This document shows, in pieces, positions 24,255-32,603 of a DNA stretch of 64,000 bases. The position numbers and the translations under genes are program-made. Origin of the DNA: Fredinandcohnia aciditolerans (GTDB lineage Bacteria; Bacillota; Bacilli; Bacillales; Bacillaceae_L); the NCBI GenBank assembly GCA_003640645.1, contig QGHH01000001.1:180186-244185 (forward strand), given 5' to 3'. How positions within the stretch are numbered: the first letter of the stretch is position 1; every line of letters starts with the position of its first letter. The notes beneath the pieces are model-generated. The model saw nothing but the letters and a program-made list of their open reading frames with translations, searched no databases and was not told where the DNA came from.

Positions 24255-25556
24255 CTATAATGCAGTACTTGTTTTTTCCACTACAGGCTTTGGTTCATTC
24301 AATTCTGGATGAGCTTTCCTCACGACACTTGGTCGCGCAAGAACTAGTACGACCCCAATTAAGATAACCGCCGAGGTGATGAGAATATATTGGCCAGGCA
24401 ATACATCGTAGAGATATCCAAATATAATCATTCCAAGTGGCATTAAAGCTACAGCCATTGATTCTAAAATCGAGAATACGCGCCCCTTATAATCATCATC
24501 AATTATTTTTTGCATCATGACTTGAAGCGGTGTATTGACAACGATAATCATTAAACCATTAATAAACATCGCAACAAAATAATACACAAACACTGACCAA
24601 TACGATAATGAAATCATTAATGGAACAGCCATCGCTCCCATAATGACCCCTAACCCAATGATTCCACGTTTTGAAACAAGGAAAGGATACTTCACTTCTT
24701 TTCGAATCGAGAAGTAAATCGAGAATAACAGCATTCCAATGGCAAATGCTCCTTGCGTGAAGCCGAAATGTTCTGAAGCCAACTTTAATTTTTCAATTAA
24801 TATAAATGAGTAACCGACCTCAAAAGCTCCAAAAAGGAAGTTGATGACTAATGCCATCCAGATCATCGTCATCAGAACCTGTTTTGTTTTTAAATAGGTA
24901 ATACCTGCTTTAATACTTTCCCACATTGTTTCCTTCTGTTCTGTTTCACCTTTCCCCTTGCGATTTGAGAACAGATTGAAGTTCATGGTTGATTCAAGTA
25001 AAACAGCAATGACAGAAGCTACAATATACATTCCTAAAAATAATTCCATCGATACTGTACCATATAACAGTCCACCTACTGCTGGGCTACCAATGGCCGC
25101 AAAAGAAATTGAAATTTGGTTAAGTGACATCGCTCTTTGGATACGTTCTTCATCCACCAAACCGGAAATCGAAGAAGTGAAGGTTACACCAGTAAATGAA
25201 GTTGCAATTGATAATAATACCGTTGTTGTATAAATTGCAATTAAAGATAAACCATAGGTCAAACTAACAACAAGTAACCCTACAATCGCTAGTGTTGCAA
25301 CAAGCTGTGAAATAATGACGATTTTTTTTCGAGAATATTTGTCTGCTGCATAACCTGCTAGCGGTGCTACAAGTGCCCTCGGTAAAAGATTACAGATTAG
25401 ATTTGTCGCAAAGCTTGTTGCTGATCCTGTAAGTTGAAGTATATAAAAGCTAATTGCAAATGCGTATACTTGTGCGCCGAATGAGGAAATGATTTTACTT
25501 ATTGTAAATGTAAACAAATGATAAGATGCTCTTTTAAGCTTTTGTTGTTCAGTCAT
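24255..25556 (-). CDS. MFS transporter (probable efflux pump)
   Basis: A 433-residue major facilitator protein with about twelve membrane segments and the motif A-like GYAADKYSRKKIV after the second. The start is ATG 25556 (MTEQQKLKRASYH) behind GGAGG; the open frame extends to 25604 without a site and through the operator at 25581-25597. Family resemblance is to macrolide/multidrug-type exporters. It faces an XRE-TPR regulator across a 129-base gap holding two identical-type palindromes, so it is probably controlled by that regulator. Confidence 0.9.
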   Translation of the reverse strand: MTEQQKLKRASYHLFTFTISKIISSFGAQVYAFAISFYILQLTGSATSFATNLICNLLPRALVAPLAGYAADKYSRKKIVIISQLVATLAIVGLLVVSLTYGLSLIAIYTTTVLLSIATSFTGVTFTSSISGLVDEERIQRAMSLNQISISFAAIGSPAVGGLLYGTVSMELFLGMYIVASVIAVLLESTMNFNLFSNRKGKGETEQKETMWESIKAGITYLKTKQVLMTMIWMALVINFLFGAFEVGYSFILIEKLKLASEHFGFTQGAFAIGMLLFSIYFSIRKEVKYPFLVSKRGIIGLGVIMGAMAVPLMISLSYWSVFVYYFVAMFINGLMIIVVNTPLQVMMQKIIDDDYKGRVFSILESMAVALMPLGMIIFGYLYDVLPGQYILITSAVILIGVVLVLARPSVVRKAHPELNEPKPVVEKTSTAL

Positions 25557-25580
25557 GCTAATTCCTCCAATTTTGGAAAA

Positions 25581-25651
25581 GTTTAATTTAATTAAACAAA
25601 TCATATCATCATATTACTTTCTTTTCAACAAAAAGTTTAATATAATTAAAC
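25581..25651. promoter_or_regulatory. Two 17-bp palindromes between divergent MFS and XRE genes
   Basis: GTTTAATTTAATTAAAC (25581-25597) and GTTTAATATAATTAAAC (25635-25651) differ at one central base, are 54 bases apart, and are flanked by matching AAAA/CAAA. One lies near each gene start. They look like operators for the XRE-TPR protein acting on both promoters. Confidence 0.75.
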
Positions 25652-25685
25652 AAAATAATAAAAATAGGGAGAGTGCCTAATTCTC

Positions 25686-26930
25686 ATGCTAGGTGAACGC
25701 ATACGTAAATTACGTAAACAAAAGAAATTAACATTAGAAGAACTTGCAGGTACAAAACTGACAAAAGGCATGCTCAGCCTAATTGAAAATAATAAAGCAA
25801 ATCCATCTATGGAGAGCTTAACCTATATTGCAGAGAGGCTTGAAATAGATTTGTCACAGCTTTTGAATGAAGTGAATTTTGAGGAATTAAGGGAAGTATT
25901 GGATGAGGCTGAAAAAATATATTCACGCAACTCAGATGATTACCCCGAAAAATATAAAAAACTGTTCACTCTCATTGATCCAGTTGTTCCCCAATTAAAC
26001 CAAGGCTATGTAGCTGCAAGATTGTTGGAGCTACATGGGTACAGTTTATACTGGGAAAAGCAAGGTGACTGGAAACAGCCTCTTGAACAAGCAGCCATCT
26101 TGTATGATCAAATGAATGTAACAACGAAACGAGTAGGTATAGCCTCATTTCGTTGCCTTGCCGATTTTATCGAACATAACTATGAGCAATCATTGGAAAC
26201 AATCTTACATGAACGAAAGGAAATTGAAAAAAAGCACGTCTATATTGACCCGATTTCAAGATTGGACCTGGATTATAATGAAGCCGTTATGTATTTTGCT
26301 GTTGGGGATATTAACGCGGCAAAACAAGTCATGGATGAAGCCATTTCATTCTCCCAAAAAAACAAAACGTTTTATCGAATTGATGATTTATACAGGCTGG
26401 CAGCAGCCTATTCGATGATGGAAGAAGAATGGGAGCAATATGAATATTACCTGAAGAAGTTGAATCAATATGCGATGTTTTCAGACGATACAATGTCTAA
26501 AGTTACATCAAAACTCTTTCTCATTGAGTCCCTCAATAGCTATAAACATGATTACGCGGAAGCTCTTTCATTGGTCGATCTGCTTTTAAACGATCCAGAA
26601 TTAAAACATCATCAATTAATTGAATGGTTTCATCTTGAGAAGGGAAAAGCATTACATGGATTAAAACGCTACGAAGAAGCCATTAACTATTTCGAAAAGG
26701 TAGTCATCCCTGACTATCATCACCACCCTTTTGACTTATCTCAATTTTATCTAAAAGAAACATATATGGCGCAATGTCTAGTTGAACTTGGAAAAATAGA
26801 GGAGGCTTTAGGAGCTGCGAAAAAAGCAGTTGATTTATTTGATCACCTCCCTGATTCTCCTTTTAAAGAATTAAGCTTGGAGACTTATAAACATATACTC
26901 ACAACTATTAAGCATCCAGAAAATATCTAG
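25686..26930 (+). CDS. XRE-family regulator with TPR domain
   Basis: A 414-residue protein. Seen: an N-terminal helix-turn-helix (LGERIRKLRKQKKLTLEELA, LTKGMLSLIENNKANPSMES) in residues 1-60, then about 340 residues of helical TPR-like repeats (for example YSLYWEKQGDWKQPLEQAA, FHLEKGKALHGLKRYEEAI). This layout is that of RRNPP/Rgg-like or AimR-like regulators, many of which bind peptides in the TPR part. No pheromone-precursor gene is evident next to it. The ATG start has only a weak site (GGGAG, 12 bases away). It is divergent from the MFS gene with shared palindromic sites. Confidence 0.9.
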   Translation: MLGERIRKLRKQKKLTLEELAGTKLTKGMLSLIENNKANPSMESLTYIAERLEIDLSQLLNEVNFEELREVLDEAEKIYSRNSDDYPEKYKKLFTLIDPVVPQLNQGYVAARLLELHGYSLYWEKQGDWKQPLEQAAILYDQMNVTTKRVGIASFRCLADFIEHNYEQSLETILHERKEIEKKHVYIDPISRLDLDYNEAVMYFAVGDINAAKQVMDEAISFSQKNKTFYRIDDLYRLAAAYSMMEEEWEQYEYYLKKLNQYAMFSDDTMSKVTSKLFLIESLNSYKHDYAEALSLVDLLLNDPELKHHQLIEWFHLEKGKALHGLKRYEEAINYFEKVVIPDYHHHPFDLSQFYLKETYMAQCLVELGKIEEALGAAKKAVDLFDHLPDSPFKELSLETYKHILTTIKHPENI

Positions 26931-26939
26931 TTACAAATG

Positions 26940-26983
26940 AAAGGTATTTTTCATTGCCGTCAGTCGGTATGAAAAATACCTTT
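26940..26983. terminator. Bidirectional terminator between the XRE and coat genes
   Basis: AAAGGTATTTTTCAT (26940-26954) pairs perfectly with ATGAAAAATACCTTT (26969-26983), followed by TT on the plus strand. It serves two converging units. Confidence 0.8.
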
Positions 26984-26988
26984 TTAAA

Positions 26989-27285
26989 TTAGTCCGTTAA
27001 TTCTAATGCAGTTTTCGTAATCGTGAGGTCTGTTTGGAGCTGTTCGCTTAGGTCACTTGGGTAATACATCCCTTTATCGATCATGTAATTTGATATATTT
27101 GCATGAGTTTCAACCGCGTGTCGAAGCTGCTCACGCAATACTTGCCTAACTTTAGGAGTTGATGCTTCAGTTATTGCAAATGCTAAATTTCGAACCCCTG
27201 CTTTTGCTGAAATTAAGAAATCTGTTGCAATGACCTGATCGGTCATCCCACCCATTCCCATTAATTTCTTAAATATATCATTCAT
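26989..27285 (-). CDS. CotF-family spore coat protein (YraD-like)
   Basis: A 98-residue coat F domain protein. Seen: TDQVIATDFLISAKAGVRNLAFAITEASTP, the helical-bundle signature of CotF-like proteins, and the C-terminal KGMYYPSDLSEQL. Its length equals that of B. subtilis YraD (99 residues). ATG 27285 follows AGGAG and overlaps the upstream 69-residue gene by 8 bases. Products of this family are spore coat or forespore components, usually under late sporulation sigma factors; I could not identify the promoter class. Confidence 0.85.
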   Translation of the reverse strand: MNDIFKKLMGMGGMTDQVIATDFLISAKAGVRNLAFAITEASTPKVRQVLREQLRHAVETHANISNYMIDKGMYYPSDLSEQLQTDLTITKTALELTD

Positions 27286-27487
27286 TTTCTATACTCCTGT
27301 CTGTAATTAATTGCTGAAGCTGGGTGATGAACCTTCTTCCGGATTCAACATCATTCGTTAAAATACTCTTTAACTGAGGGTCTTGGACAAGCCCACTCAT
27401 CGTAAATGCTTTCGTTACACATAAATTTTTAAAGGTTAACAACTCATGTACCTCAAGGGTTTCATGAAGCCCCATGTATTGTGTCAT
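27278..27487 (-). CDS. Small coat-F-related protein (YraE/YraG-like), minus strand
   Basis: A 69-residue helical protein with GLHETLEVHELLTFKNLCV, clearly related to the 69-residue plus-strand protein at 27639 (FHETMETHEIINFKTICLV). It pairs with the 98-residue coat protein in one two-gene unit (8-base overlap). ATG 27487 follows AAGGAG. The B. subtilis yra cluster has similar short coat-like genes. Confidence 0.8.
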   Translation of the reverse strand: MTQYMGLHETLEVHELLTFKNLCVTKAFTMSGLVQDPQLKSILTNDVESGRRFITQLQQLITDRSIENE

Positions 27488-27638
27488 TATAACTCTCCTT
27501 TCTTATGCCACCTATTGTTAGATTACCTTGGGCCTAGGTTCTTATTCTACTCAAACCTCTTACTAATATTGGTAAACGATTCCACATTAACTTTTATCGA
27601 AAACAGGTCATCCTAAAGCTAAAAAGGAGTGATTTTTA

Positions 27639-27848
27639 ATGAACAAAAATACACTCGGTTTCCACGAAACAATGGAAACACACGAAATTATTAATTTTAA
27701 AACGATCTGCTTAGTACGTTCAAAGCTTATGCAAGGCATTTGCTTTGATAATGACCTAAAAGCATTGATGGAAAAGGATGTCCATCAATCTATTGCAGCG
27801 ATTGAGGAACTTAAAGAATTATATGAAAAAGCACGAACAAATTCATAA
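27639..27848 (+). CDS. Small coat-F-related protein (YraE-like), plus strand
   Basis: A 69-residue protein homologous to the divergent 69-residue gene at 27278-27487; shared pattern xHETxExHExxxFKxxCxx. ATG 27639 follows AAGGAG. It begins the plus-strand unit yraE-like, coat protein, adhB. The 151-base gap between the two units must hold both promoters. The duplication of the short-plus-long coat gene pair on opposite strands is mirrored in the neighbours. Confidence 0.8.
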   Translation: MNKNTLGFHETMETHEIINFKTICLVRSKLMQGICFDNDLKALMEKDVHQSIAAIEELKELYEKARTNS

Positions 27849-27859
27849 AGAAGGTGATC

Positions 27860-28225
27860 ATGTTGAATCAGGATTATTTAGATCCCAAATACGCTGAAGG
27901 TATGCCCAAAATGGCTGATGCTTCATTTGCCATGGATTTTTTACTTTCCGTTAAAACCAGTATTCGTTACTATTCGGTTGCTTTAACAGAGACAGCGAGC
28001 CCCGAATTAAGAGATGCTTTGTATCGACAAATGGATCAAGCTTTAGATTTGCATGAGGAATTATCGGAGTTAATGAAACAAAAAGGCTGGCTATATCCAA
28101 ATGATGTTGAAAAACAAATTGAATTAGATCTTAAATCAGCAGATATGGCCCTTGCCATTGCCAGAATGGAGCTTTTCCCAATTGACACGGATAGACGAGG
28201 AACATTTGCTACACCGAATAAATAA
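27860..28225 (+). CDS. CotF-family spore coat protein (YraF-like)
   Basis: A 121-residue coat F domain protein. Seen: DASFAMDFLLSVKTSIRYYSVALTETASPELRDALYRQ followed by KQKGWLYPNDVEKQIELDL, aligned with the 98-residue protein on the other strand. The start is uncertain: GTG 27854, ATG 27860 and TTG 27863 all lie near AAGG; ATG is chosen. Length is close to B. subtilis YraF (about 122). It precedes adhB by 20 bases and is probably co-transcribed with it. Confidence 0.82.
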   Translation: MLNQDYLDPKYAEGMPKMADASFAMDFLLSVKTSIRYYSVALTETASPELRDALYRQMDQALDLHEELSELMKQKGWLYPNDVEKQIELDLKSADMALAIARMELFPIDTDRRGTFATPNK

Positions 28226-28245
28226 AAGGCAGGAGGCAAATCCAG

Positions 28246-29385
28246 ATGAAAGCTGTTACATATCAGGGCATAAAAGACGTTGCCGTAAAAGAAGTTGACG
28301 ATCCAAAAATCCAAAAAGCGGATGATATTATTATAAAAGTAACCCGTTCTGCCATATGTGGATCTGATTTGCATTTAATCCACGGAATGATACCCAACAC
28401 CCCAGAAAATTATATAATTGGACATGAGCCTATGGGGATTGTAGAAGAAGTTGGACCTGAAGTGACCAAATTAAAAAAAGGCGACCGAGTAATTGTACCC
28501 TTTAACATGGCTTGTGGAAAGTGTTGGTATTGCACAAATGACTTTTCAAGCCAATGTGACAATGCAAATGAAAATGGGGATATGGGCGGGTTTTTAGGAT
28601 ACTCTGAAACAACTGGTGGTTTTGCTGGTGGGCAAGCTGAATATTTACGCGTCCCTTATGGTGATTTTACTCCTTTTAAAGTCCCGGAAGATAGTGAATT
28701 AGAGGATGAGCAGCTTGTTTTGCTCGCAGATGTATCCTCTACTGCCTATTGGTCTGTTGAAAACGCTGGTGTCAAAAATGGGGATACCGTCATTGTCCTT
28801 GGCTGTGGTCCAGTTGGGCTCCTTGTGCAAAAATTCGCATGGATGTTTGGAGCCAAAAGGGTCATTGCCGTCGATTATATTGATTACAGACTACAGCATG
28901 CAAAAAGGACAAATAATGTTGAAATCGTTAATTTTGAGAATAAAGACAATGTCGGAAGCTACCTTAAAGAAATTACCCAAGGTGGAGCAGATGTTGTCAT
29001 TGACTGTGTAGGAATGGACGGTAAAATGTCACCGCTAGAATTTTTGGCTACAGGATTGAAACTCCATGGTGGCTCGATGGGTGCGATCGTAACAGCAGCC
29101 CAGGCTGTCCGTAAATGTGGTACAATTCAGCTCACAGGAGTATATGGTATGAGATACAATGCCTTTCCTTTAGGGGACATTTTTCAACGAAATGTTCAGT
29201 TGAAAATGGGCCAAGCACATGTGATTCCGATTATTCCTAAACTTCATGATCTTATTTCTGAAGGTAAATTTGACCCAAGAGACATCATTACTCATGTTTT
29301 ACCTTTAGGCCAAGCGAAGCACGGTTATGAAGTCTTTGATACCAAGACAGAAGATTGTATCAAAGTTGTGTTGAAACCACATTAA
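28246..29385 (+). CDS. adhB: Zinc-dependent alcohol dehydrogenase AdhB-like
   Basis: A 379-residue medium-chain dehydrogenase of the glutathione-dependent-formaldehyde-dehydrogenase-like group. Seen: catalytic zinc ligands in CGSDLH (Cys38) and GHEP, structural zinc cysteines in CGKCWYCTNDFSSQC, NAD-binding VIVLGCGPVGLL and AVDYIDYR. Length equals B. subtilis AdhB (378), which also sits among the yraD-G coat-like genes, supporting orthology. ATG 28246 follows GGAGG. Substrate is an alcohol or aldehyde, unproven. The context suggests expression during sporulation. Confidence 0.88.
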   Translation: MKAVTYQGIKDVAVKEVDDPKIQKADDIIIKVTRSAICGSDLHLIHGMIPNTPENYIIGHEPMGIVEEVGPEVTKLKKGDRVIVPFNMACGKCWYCTNDFSSQCDNANENGDMGGFLGYSETTGGFAGGQAEYLRVPYGDFTPFKVPEDSELEDEQLVLLADVSSTAYWSVENAGVKNGDTVIVLGCGPVGLLVQKFAWMFGAKRVIAVDYIDYRLQHAKRTNNVEIVNFENKDNVGSYLKEITQGGADVVIDCVGMDGKMSPLEFLATGLKLHGGSMGAIVTAAQAVRKCGTIQLTGVYGMRYNAFPLGDIFQRNVQLKMGQAHVIPIIPKLHDLISEGKFDPRDIITHVLPLGQAKHGYEVFDTKTEDCIKVVLKPH

Positions 29386-29399
29386 TTTATGTAACCAGG

Positions 29400-29431
29400 G
29401 ACTAGGATTTCCCCCCTAGTCTTTATTTTTT
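29400..29431 (+). terminator. Intrinsic terminator of adhB
   Basis: GACTAGG (29400-29406) pairs with CCTAGTC (29415-29421), followed by TTTATTTTTT. Confidence 0.88.
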
Positions 29432-29532
29432 CGTTAAAATAACAAACTACAATACGCTCAGGAAATAAAAAGTACTTTTATTTAATCCTCAATTTTTGAT
29501 ATTATACATAGAGAAAAAAAGCATGGAAACAG

Positions 29533-30447
29533 GTGAAAAAATTGGATTATCAAGTTTTACTTTATTACAAATACATCGAAATTGATGACCCGCAGGCTTT
29601 TCGAGACCAACATTTTGAATTCTGTGCTTCCATTAGTTTGAAAGGCCGAATTCTTGTTGCAACAGAGGGGATCAATGGTACTGTGTCAGGTACGGTGGAG
29701 CAGACAGAAAAATATATGGAGTTTATGCGAAGCGATGCCCGTTTTTCGGATATGATTTTTAAAATTGAGAAAAGTGAAGGACATGCTTTTAAAAAGCTTA
29801 AAATTAGGGTGAAACCAGAGATTGTTAATTTAAGTCTGGATAAAGACTTAAATCCAAATGAAATTACGGGTAAACATCTTTCACCAAAGGAATTCCTTGA
29901 AACGTTACAACAAGACGATGTCATCGTTCTTGATGCTCGAAATACCTATGAGTACGATCTTGGTCATTTTCGAGGGGCCATTCGACCTGATATCGAAACT
30001 TTCCGAGAACTGCCAAAATGGGTTGAAGAGAACTTAAGCGAGCATAAGGATAAAAAAATACTAACCTATTGTACCGGAGGAATCCGTTGCGAAAAATTCT
30101 CTGGATTCCTTGTAAATGAAGGCTTCAAGGATGTTTCTCAGCTTGAAGGTGGCATCATTACGTACGGATATGATCCAGAGGTAAAAGGTGCACTTTGGGA
30201 CGGAAAATGCTATGTATTTGATGAACGCATTTCTGTACCAGTAAACAGATCTGGTGAAGAAACAGTGGTTGGAAAATGTCATCACTGTGGGAAACCAGAA
30301 GAACGTTATGTAAAATGCGGAAATCCTGAATGCAACAAGCATCTCCTATTATGTGAGGACTGTGAACATGAACACTACAGATCTTGTAGCCAGGAATGTA
30401 AAGACCACCCTCATAATCGCTATGTGAAGGAACATCAATTGGTGTAA
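29533..30447 (+). CDS. trhO: tRNA uridine(34) hydroxylase TrhO (rhodanese family)
   Basis: A 304-residue YceA/TrhO-type protein. Seen: the N-terminal domain with [17 protein letters not shown], a central rhodanese domain with the active cysteine in [14 protein letters not shown] near residue 180, and a cysteine-rich C-terminus ([27 protein letters not shown]). The family makes 5-hydroxyuridine at position 34 of tRNA. The start is GTG 29533; a TTG at 29542 is possible since GGTG lies upstream of it. Single gene between two terminators. Confidence 0.92.
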   Translation: MKKLDYQVLLYYKYIEIDDPQAFRDQHFEFCASISLKGRILVATEGINGTVSGTVEQTEKYMEFMRSDARFSDMIFKIEKSEGHAFKKLKIRVKPEIVNLSLDKDLNPNEITGKHLSPKEFLETLQQDDVIVLDARNTYEYDLGHFRGAIRPDIETFRELPKWVEENLSEHKDKKILTYCTGGIRCEKFSGFLVNEGFKDVSQLEGGIITYGYDPEVKGALWDGKCYVFDERISVPVNRSGEETVVGKCHHCGKPEERYVKCGNPECNKHLLLCEDCEHEHYRSCSQECKDHPHNRYVKEHQLV

Positions 30448-30501
30448 ATAATAATGATACTTATTTATTTACACTTCAACTAGCATAATATGTAGCAATA
30501 T

Positions 30502-30536
30502 AAAGAGACTAGGGTTTAAACTTTCCTAGTCTCTTT
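30502..30536 (+). terminator. Terminator of trhO
   Basis: AAAGAGACTAGG (30502-30513) pairs with CCTAGTCTCTTT (30525-30536). The T-run after it is short, but the stem is 12 perfect pairs. Confidence 0.75.
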
Positions 30537-30607
30537 GCTAATATTAGATCTTCTTATGTTTTTTCGTACATTGAATCATACGTACTTTATTAGGAATTAC
30601 TTTGAAT

Positions 30608-30634
30608 TTGACATATTTCAAAGCGCTTTATAAT
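30608..30634 (+). promoter_or_regulatory. Predicted promoter of the S66 gene with an overlapping cre-like palindrome
   Basis: TTGACA (30608-30613) and TATAAT (30629-30634) are 15 bases apart, slightly short. The spacer contains AAAGCGCTTT, and TCAAAGCGCTTTAT matches the CcpA consensus at 12 of 14 positions. Confidence 0.45.
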
Positions 30635-30680
30635 ACCTTTTAATATCGTAAATTTCAAATGTAGAGAGGGAGTGGATATT

Positions 30681-31601
30681 ATGGCAATTAGACCCCCGCT
30701 GTTACAAAGAGGAGATACAATTGGATTAGTTACGCTTGGCAGCCCTCTTGATGCAAATATTATTAATGCCGGAGTACAATTCTTGAGAGATATCGGTTTT
30801 AATATCGTCTTTGGTAATCATGTACACTCATTTAATGGTATCGTAGCGGCGCCAGCCCAACAAAGAGCAGATGATTTAATGCATATGTTCAGAGATCCGA
30901 ATATTAAAATGATCCTTGCCACCCGTGGAGGGACTGGAGTTCAGACCATTCTTCCTTATCTGAACTTTGATGTCATAAGACAGAATCCTAAAATTATATC
31001 TGGATATAGTGACATGACAGTATTATTAAATAGTTTATATCAGTTTAGTGATTTAATTACATTCCATAGTTTAATGCTTATTGAATTTAGACCAGAAACC
31101 CCTGTTTATAACTTCAATCAATTTTTTGAAGCAACATCAACGTTGAATTCCCCCAGGATCATCCAAAACCCACCAAACATAGCCATAAGGAGTTTAGTAC
31201 CCGGAAATGTTACAGGTCCAATTGTTGGTGGAAATATGACTTCGTTAGTAAATGCACTCGGAACACCATATGAGATTAATACAAAGGGAAAAATACTCTT
31301 TTTAGAAGAAACCCACGCTCCATCTACCATGATTTTTAGGTATTTAACTCAATTATCAATGTCAGGTAAATTTCAAGATTGTCTTGGCATAATTATAGGG
31401 GAATGTACGAATTGCCTTGTATCATATGGGACAACATTCGAAGATCTAATTCATGATTTATTGGTCCCCCTAGGAAAACCACTGTTAATCAACCTTACTA
31501 CCGGTCACGGCTATTATAAAGCTGCTATTCCAATAGGAGCTAATGTGAATCTAAATTCAACAGCCAAAACATTAACTGTGCTTAACCCAACGGTTTCTTA
31601 G
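30681..31601 (+). CDS. S66 family LD-carboxypeptidase / MccF-like serine peptidase
   Basis: A 306-residue S66 peptidase. Seen: PPLLQRGDTIGLVTLGSPLD at the N-terminus, ATRGGTG near 90, nucleophile serine in SGYSDMT near residue 112, and C-terminal GHGYYKAAIPIGANV carrying the catalytic His. Family members cleave the LD bond of tetrapeptides during peptidoglycan recycling or inactivate microcin C-type peptides. ATG 30681 is preferred to GTG 30672 because GGGAG is 8 bases before it. No signal peptide, so cytoplasmic. Confidence 0.9.
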   Translation: MAIRPPLLQRGDTIGLVTLGSPLDANIINAGVQFLRDIGFNIVFGNHVHSFNGIVAAPAQQRADDLMHMFRDPNIKMILATRGGTGVQTILPYLNFDVIRQNPKIISGYSDMTVLLNSLYQFSDLITFHSLMLIEFRPETPVYNFNQFFEATSTLNSPRIIQNPPNIAIRSLVPGNVTGPIVGGNMTSLVNALGTPYEINTKGKILFLEETHAPSTMIFRYLTQLSMSGKFQDCLGIIIGECTNCLVSYGTTFEDLIHDLLVPLGKPLLINLTTGHGYYKAAIPIGANVNLNSTAKTLTVLNPTVS

Positions 31602-31621
31602 TGGTGCTTCTGAGCAGTTTT

Positions 31622-32284
31622 TTATTTTGCAATTTTTTCAATTTCCTCCGAAGTATAAACCACTTTACCTTGTTCTTTTTCCTGAGCCACATTGTACATC
31701 GCTTTTGCTACTGTTTTTCCTTCGATTGCTCTATATTTTTGTAAGGGGCCAGTAAATATAAACTTTAGGCATTTAAACAAGACAGCAGCTATTTCTTCTC
31801 CAAGACGAAATTCGCCTCTGTTTCCAAGAAGAAGTGAAGGACGAAAGATGGAATGTTGTTCGAAGTTAAGTTGACGAACCTTTTCTTCAAGCTCTCCCTT
31901 CATTCTTGGATAAAATAGCTTAGACTTACGGTCTGCGTTCATTGAACTTACCACTAAATAATGTCTAGCACCTGCCTCTTGCGCAATCCTCCCAATCTCA
32001 ACTGGATAATCTACATCTATTTTGTACATGGCTTCTTGTGTCTTTGCCTTTTTGATAGTAGTGCCTAAACATACAAACACATCATTCACAGCGAAGTATT
32101 GTTTAAATTCATTAAGGCGTTCGAAATCGACCATTACTTCTTTTAATTTTGGATGTTTCATCTTAAGTGGATTTCGAACTAGAGCATACACCTCTTTATA
32201 TTCAGAGGACTCTAATAATATATGTAATAATTCATTCCCAATTAAACCTGTAGCCCCAGCAATAAGTGCCGTCTTCTCTTCCAC
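31622..32284 (-). CDS. NAD(P)H-binding oxidoreductase (atypical SDR)
   Basis: A 220-residue Rossmann-fold protein with TALIAGATGLIGNELL at residues 5-20, FVCLGTTIKKAKT near 72 and VVSSMNADRKSKLFYPRMKG near 107, resembling the HTATIP2/YbjT-type group of NAD(P)-binding proteins. Catalytic role unknown. The start is a GTG at 32284 with AAAGGA upstream. Convergent with the S66 gene, only 20 bases apart; the short TGCT/AGCA hairpin in the gap is too weak to call a terminator. Confidence 0.85.
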   Translation of the reverse strand: MEEKTALIAGATGLIGNELLHILLESSEYKEVYALVRNPLKMKHPKLKEVMVDFERLNEFKQYFAVNDVFVCLGTTIKKAKTQEAMYKIDVDYPVEIGRIAQEAGARHYLVVSSMNADRKSKLFYPRMKGELEEKVRQLNFEQHSIFRPSLLLGNRGEFRLGEEIAAVLFKCLKFIFTGPLQKYRAIEGKTVAKAMYNVAQEKEQGKVVYTSEEIEKIAK

Positions 32285-32603
32285 TTTGCCAACGTCCTTT
32301 CATTTAAAGAAAATGCTAATTTTTCTTCATAAGTATACCCCTATTATTTCTAACCAAATGCACTCAGTATTCGTATGTAAAATCTGTTGTAGTACTTTAT
32401 TATGAAAAAAGGGAGTTTCTTAGAGAAAACAATAGAAAAATTAGGTAATAAGCACCATTTTTCGTTCTTATCTTATTTCCTTTTCCAAAATTTTCACTAA
32501 TTTTAGACAAAAGTTGCTTCATCTGTATTATAATAGAAATAAAATTATTATCTAACTATTTACTATATTAAAATTCTTATCATTATCCGTCGAAGGTGAA
32601 TTC
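32285..32603. other. Divergent intergenic region (319 bp)
   Basis: AT-rich gap between two divergent genes; it must hold both promoters. I see no hairpin, repeat or coding frame worth naming. Confidence 0.4.
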
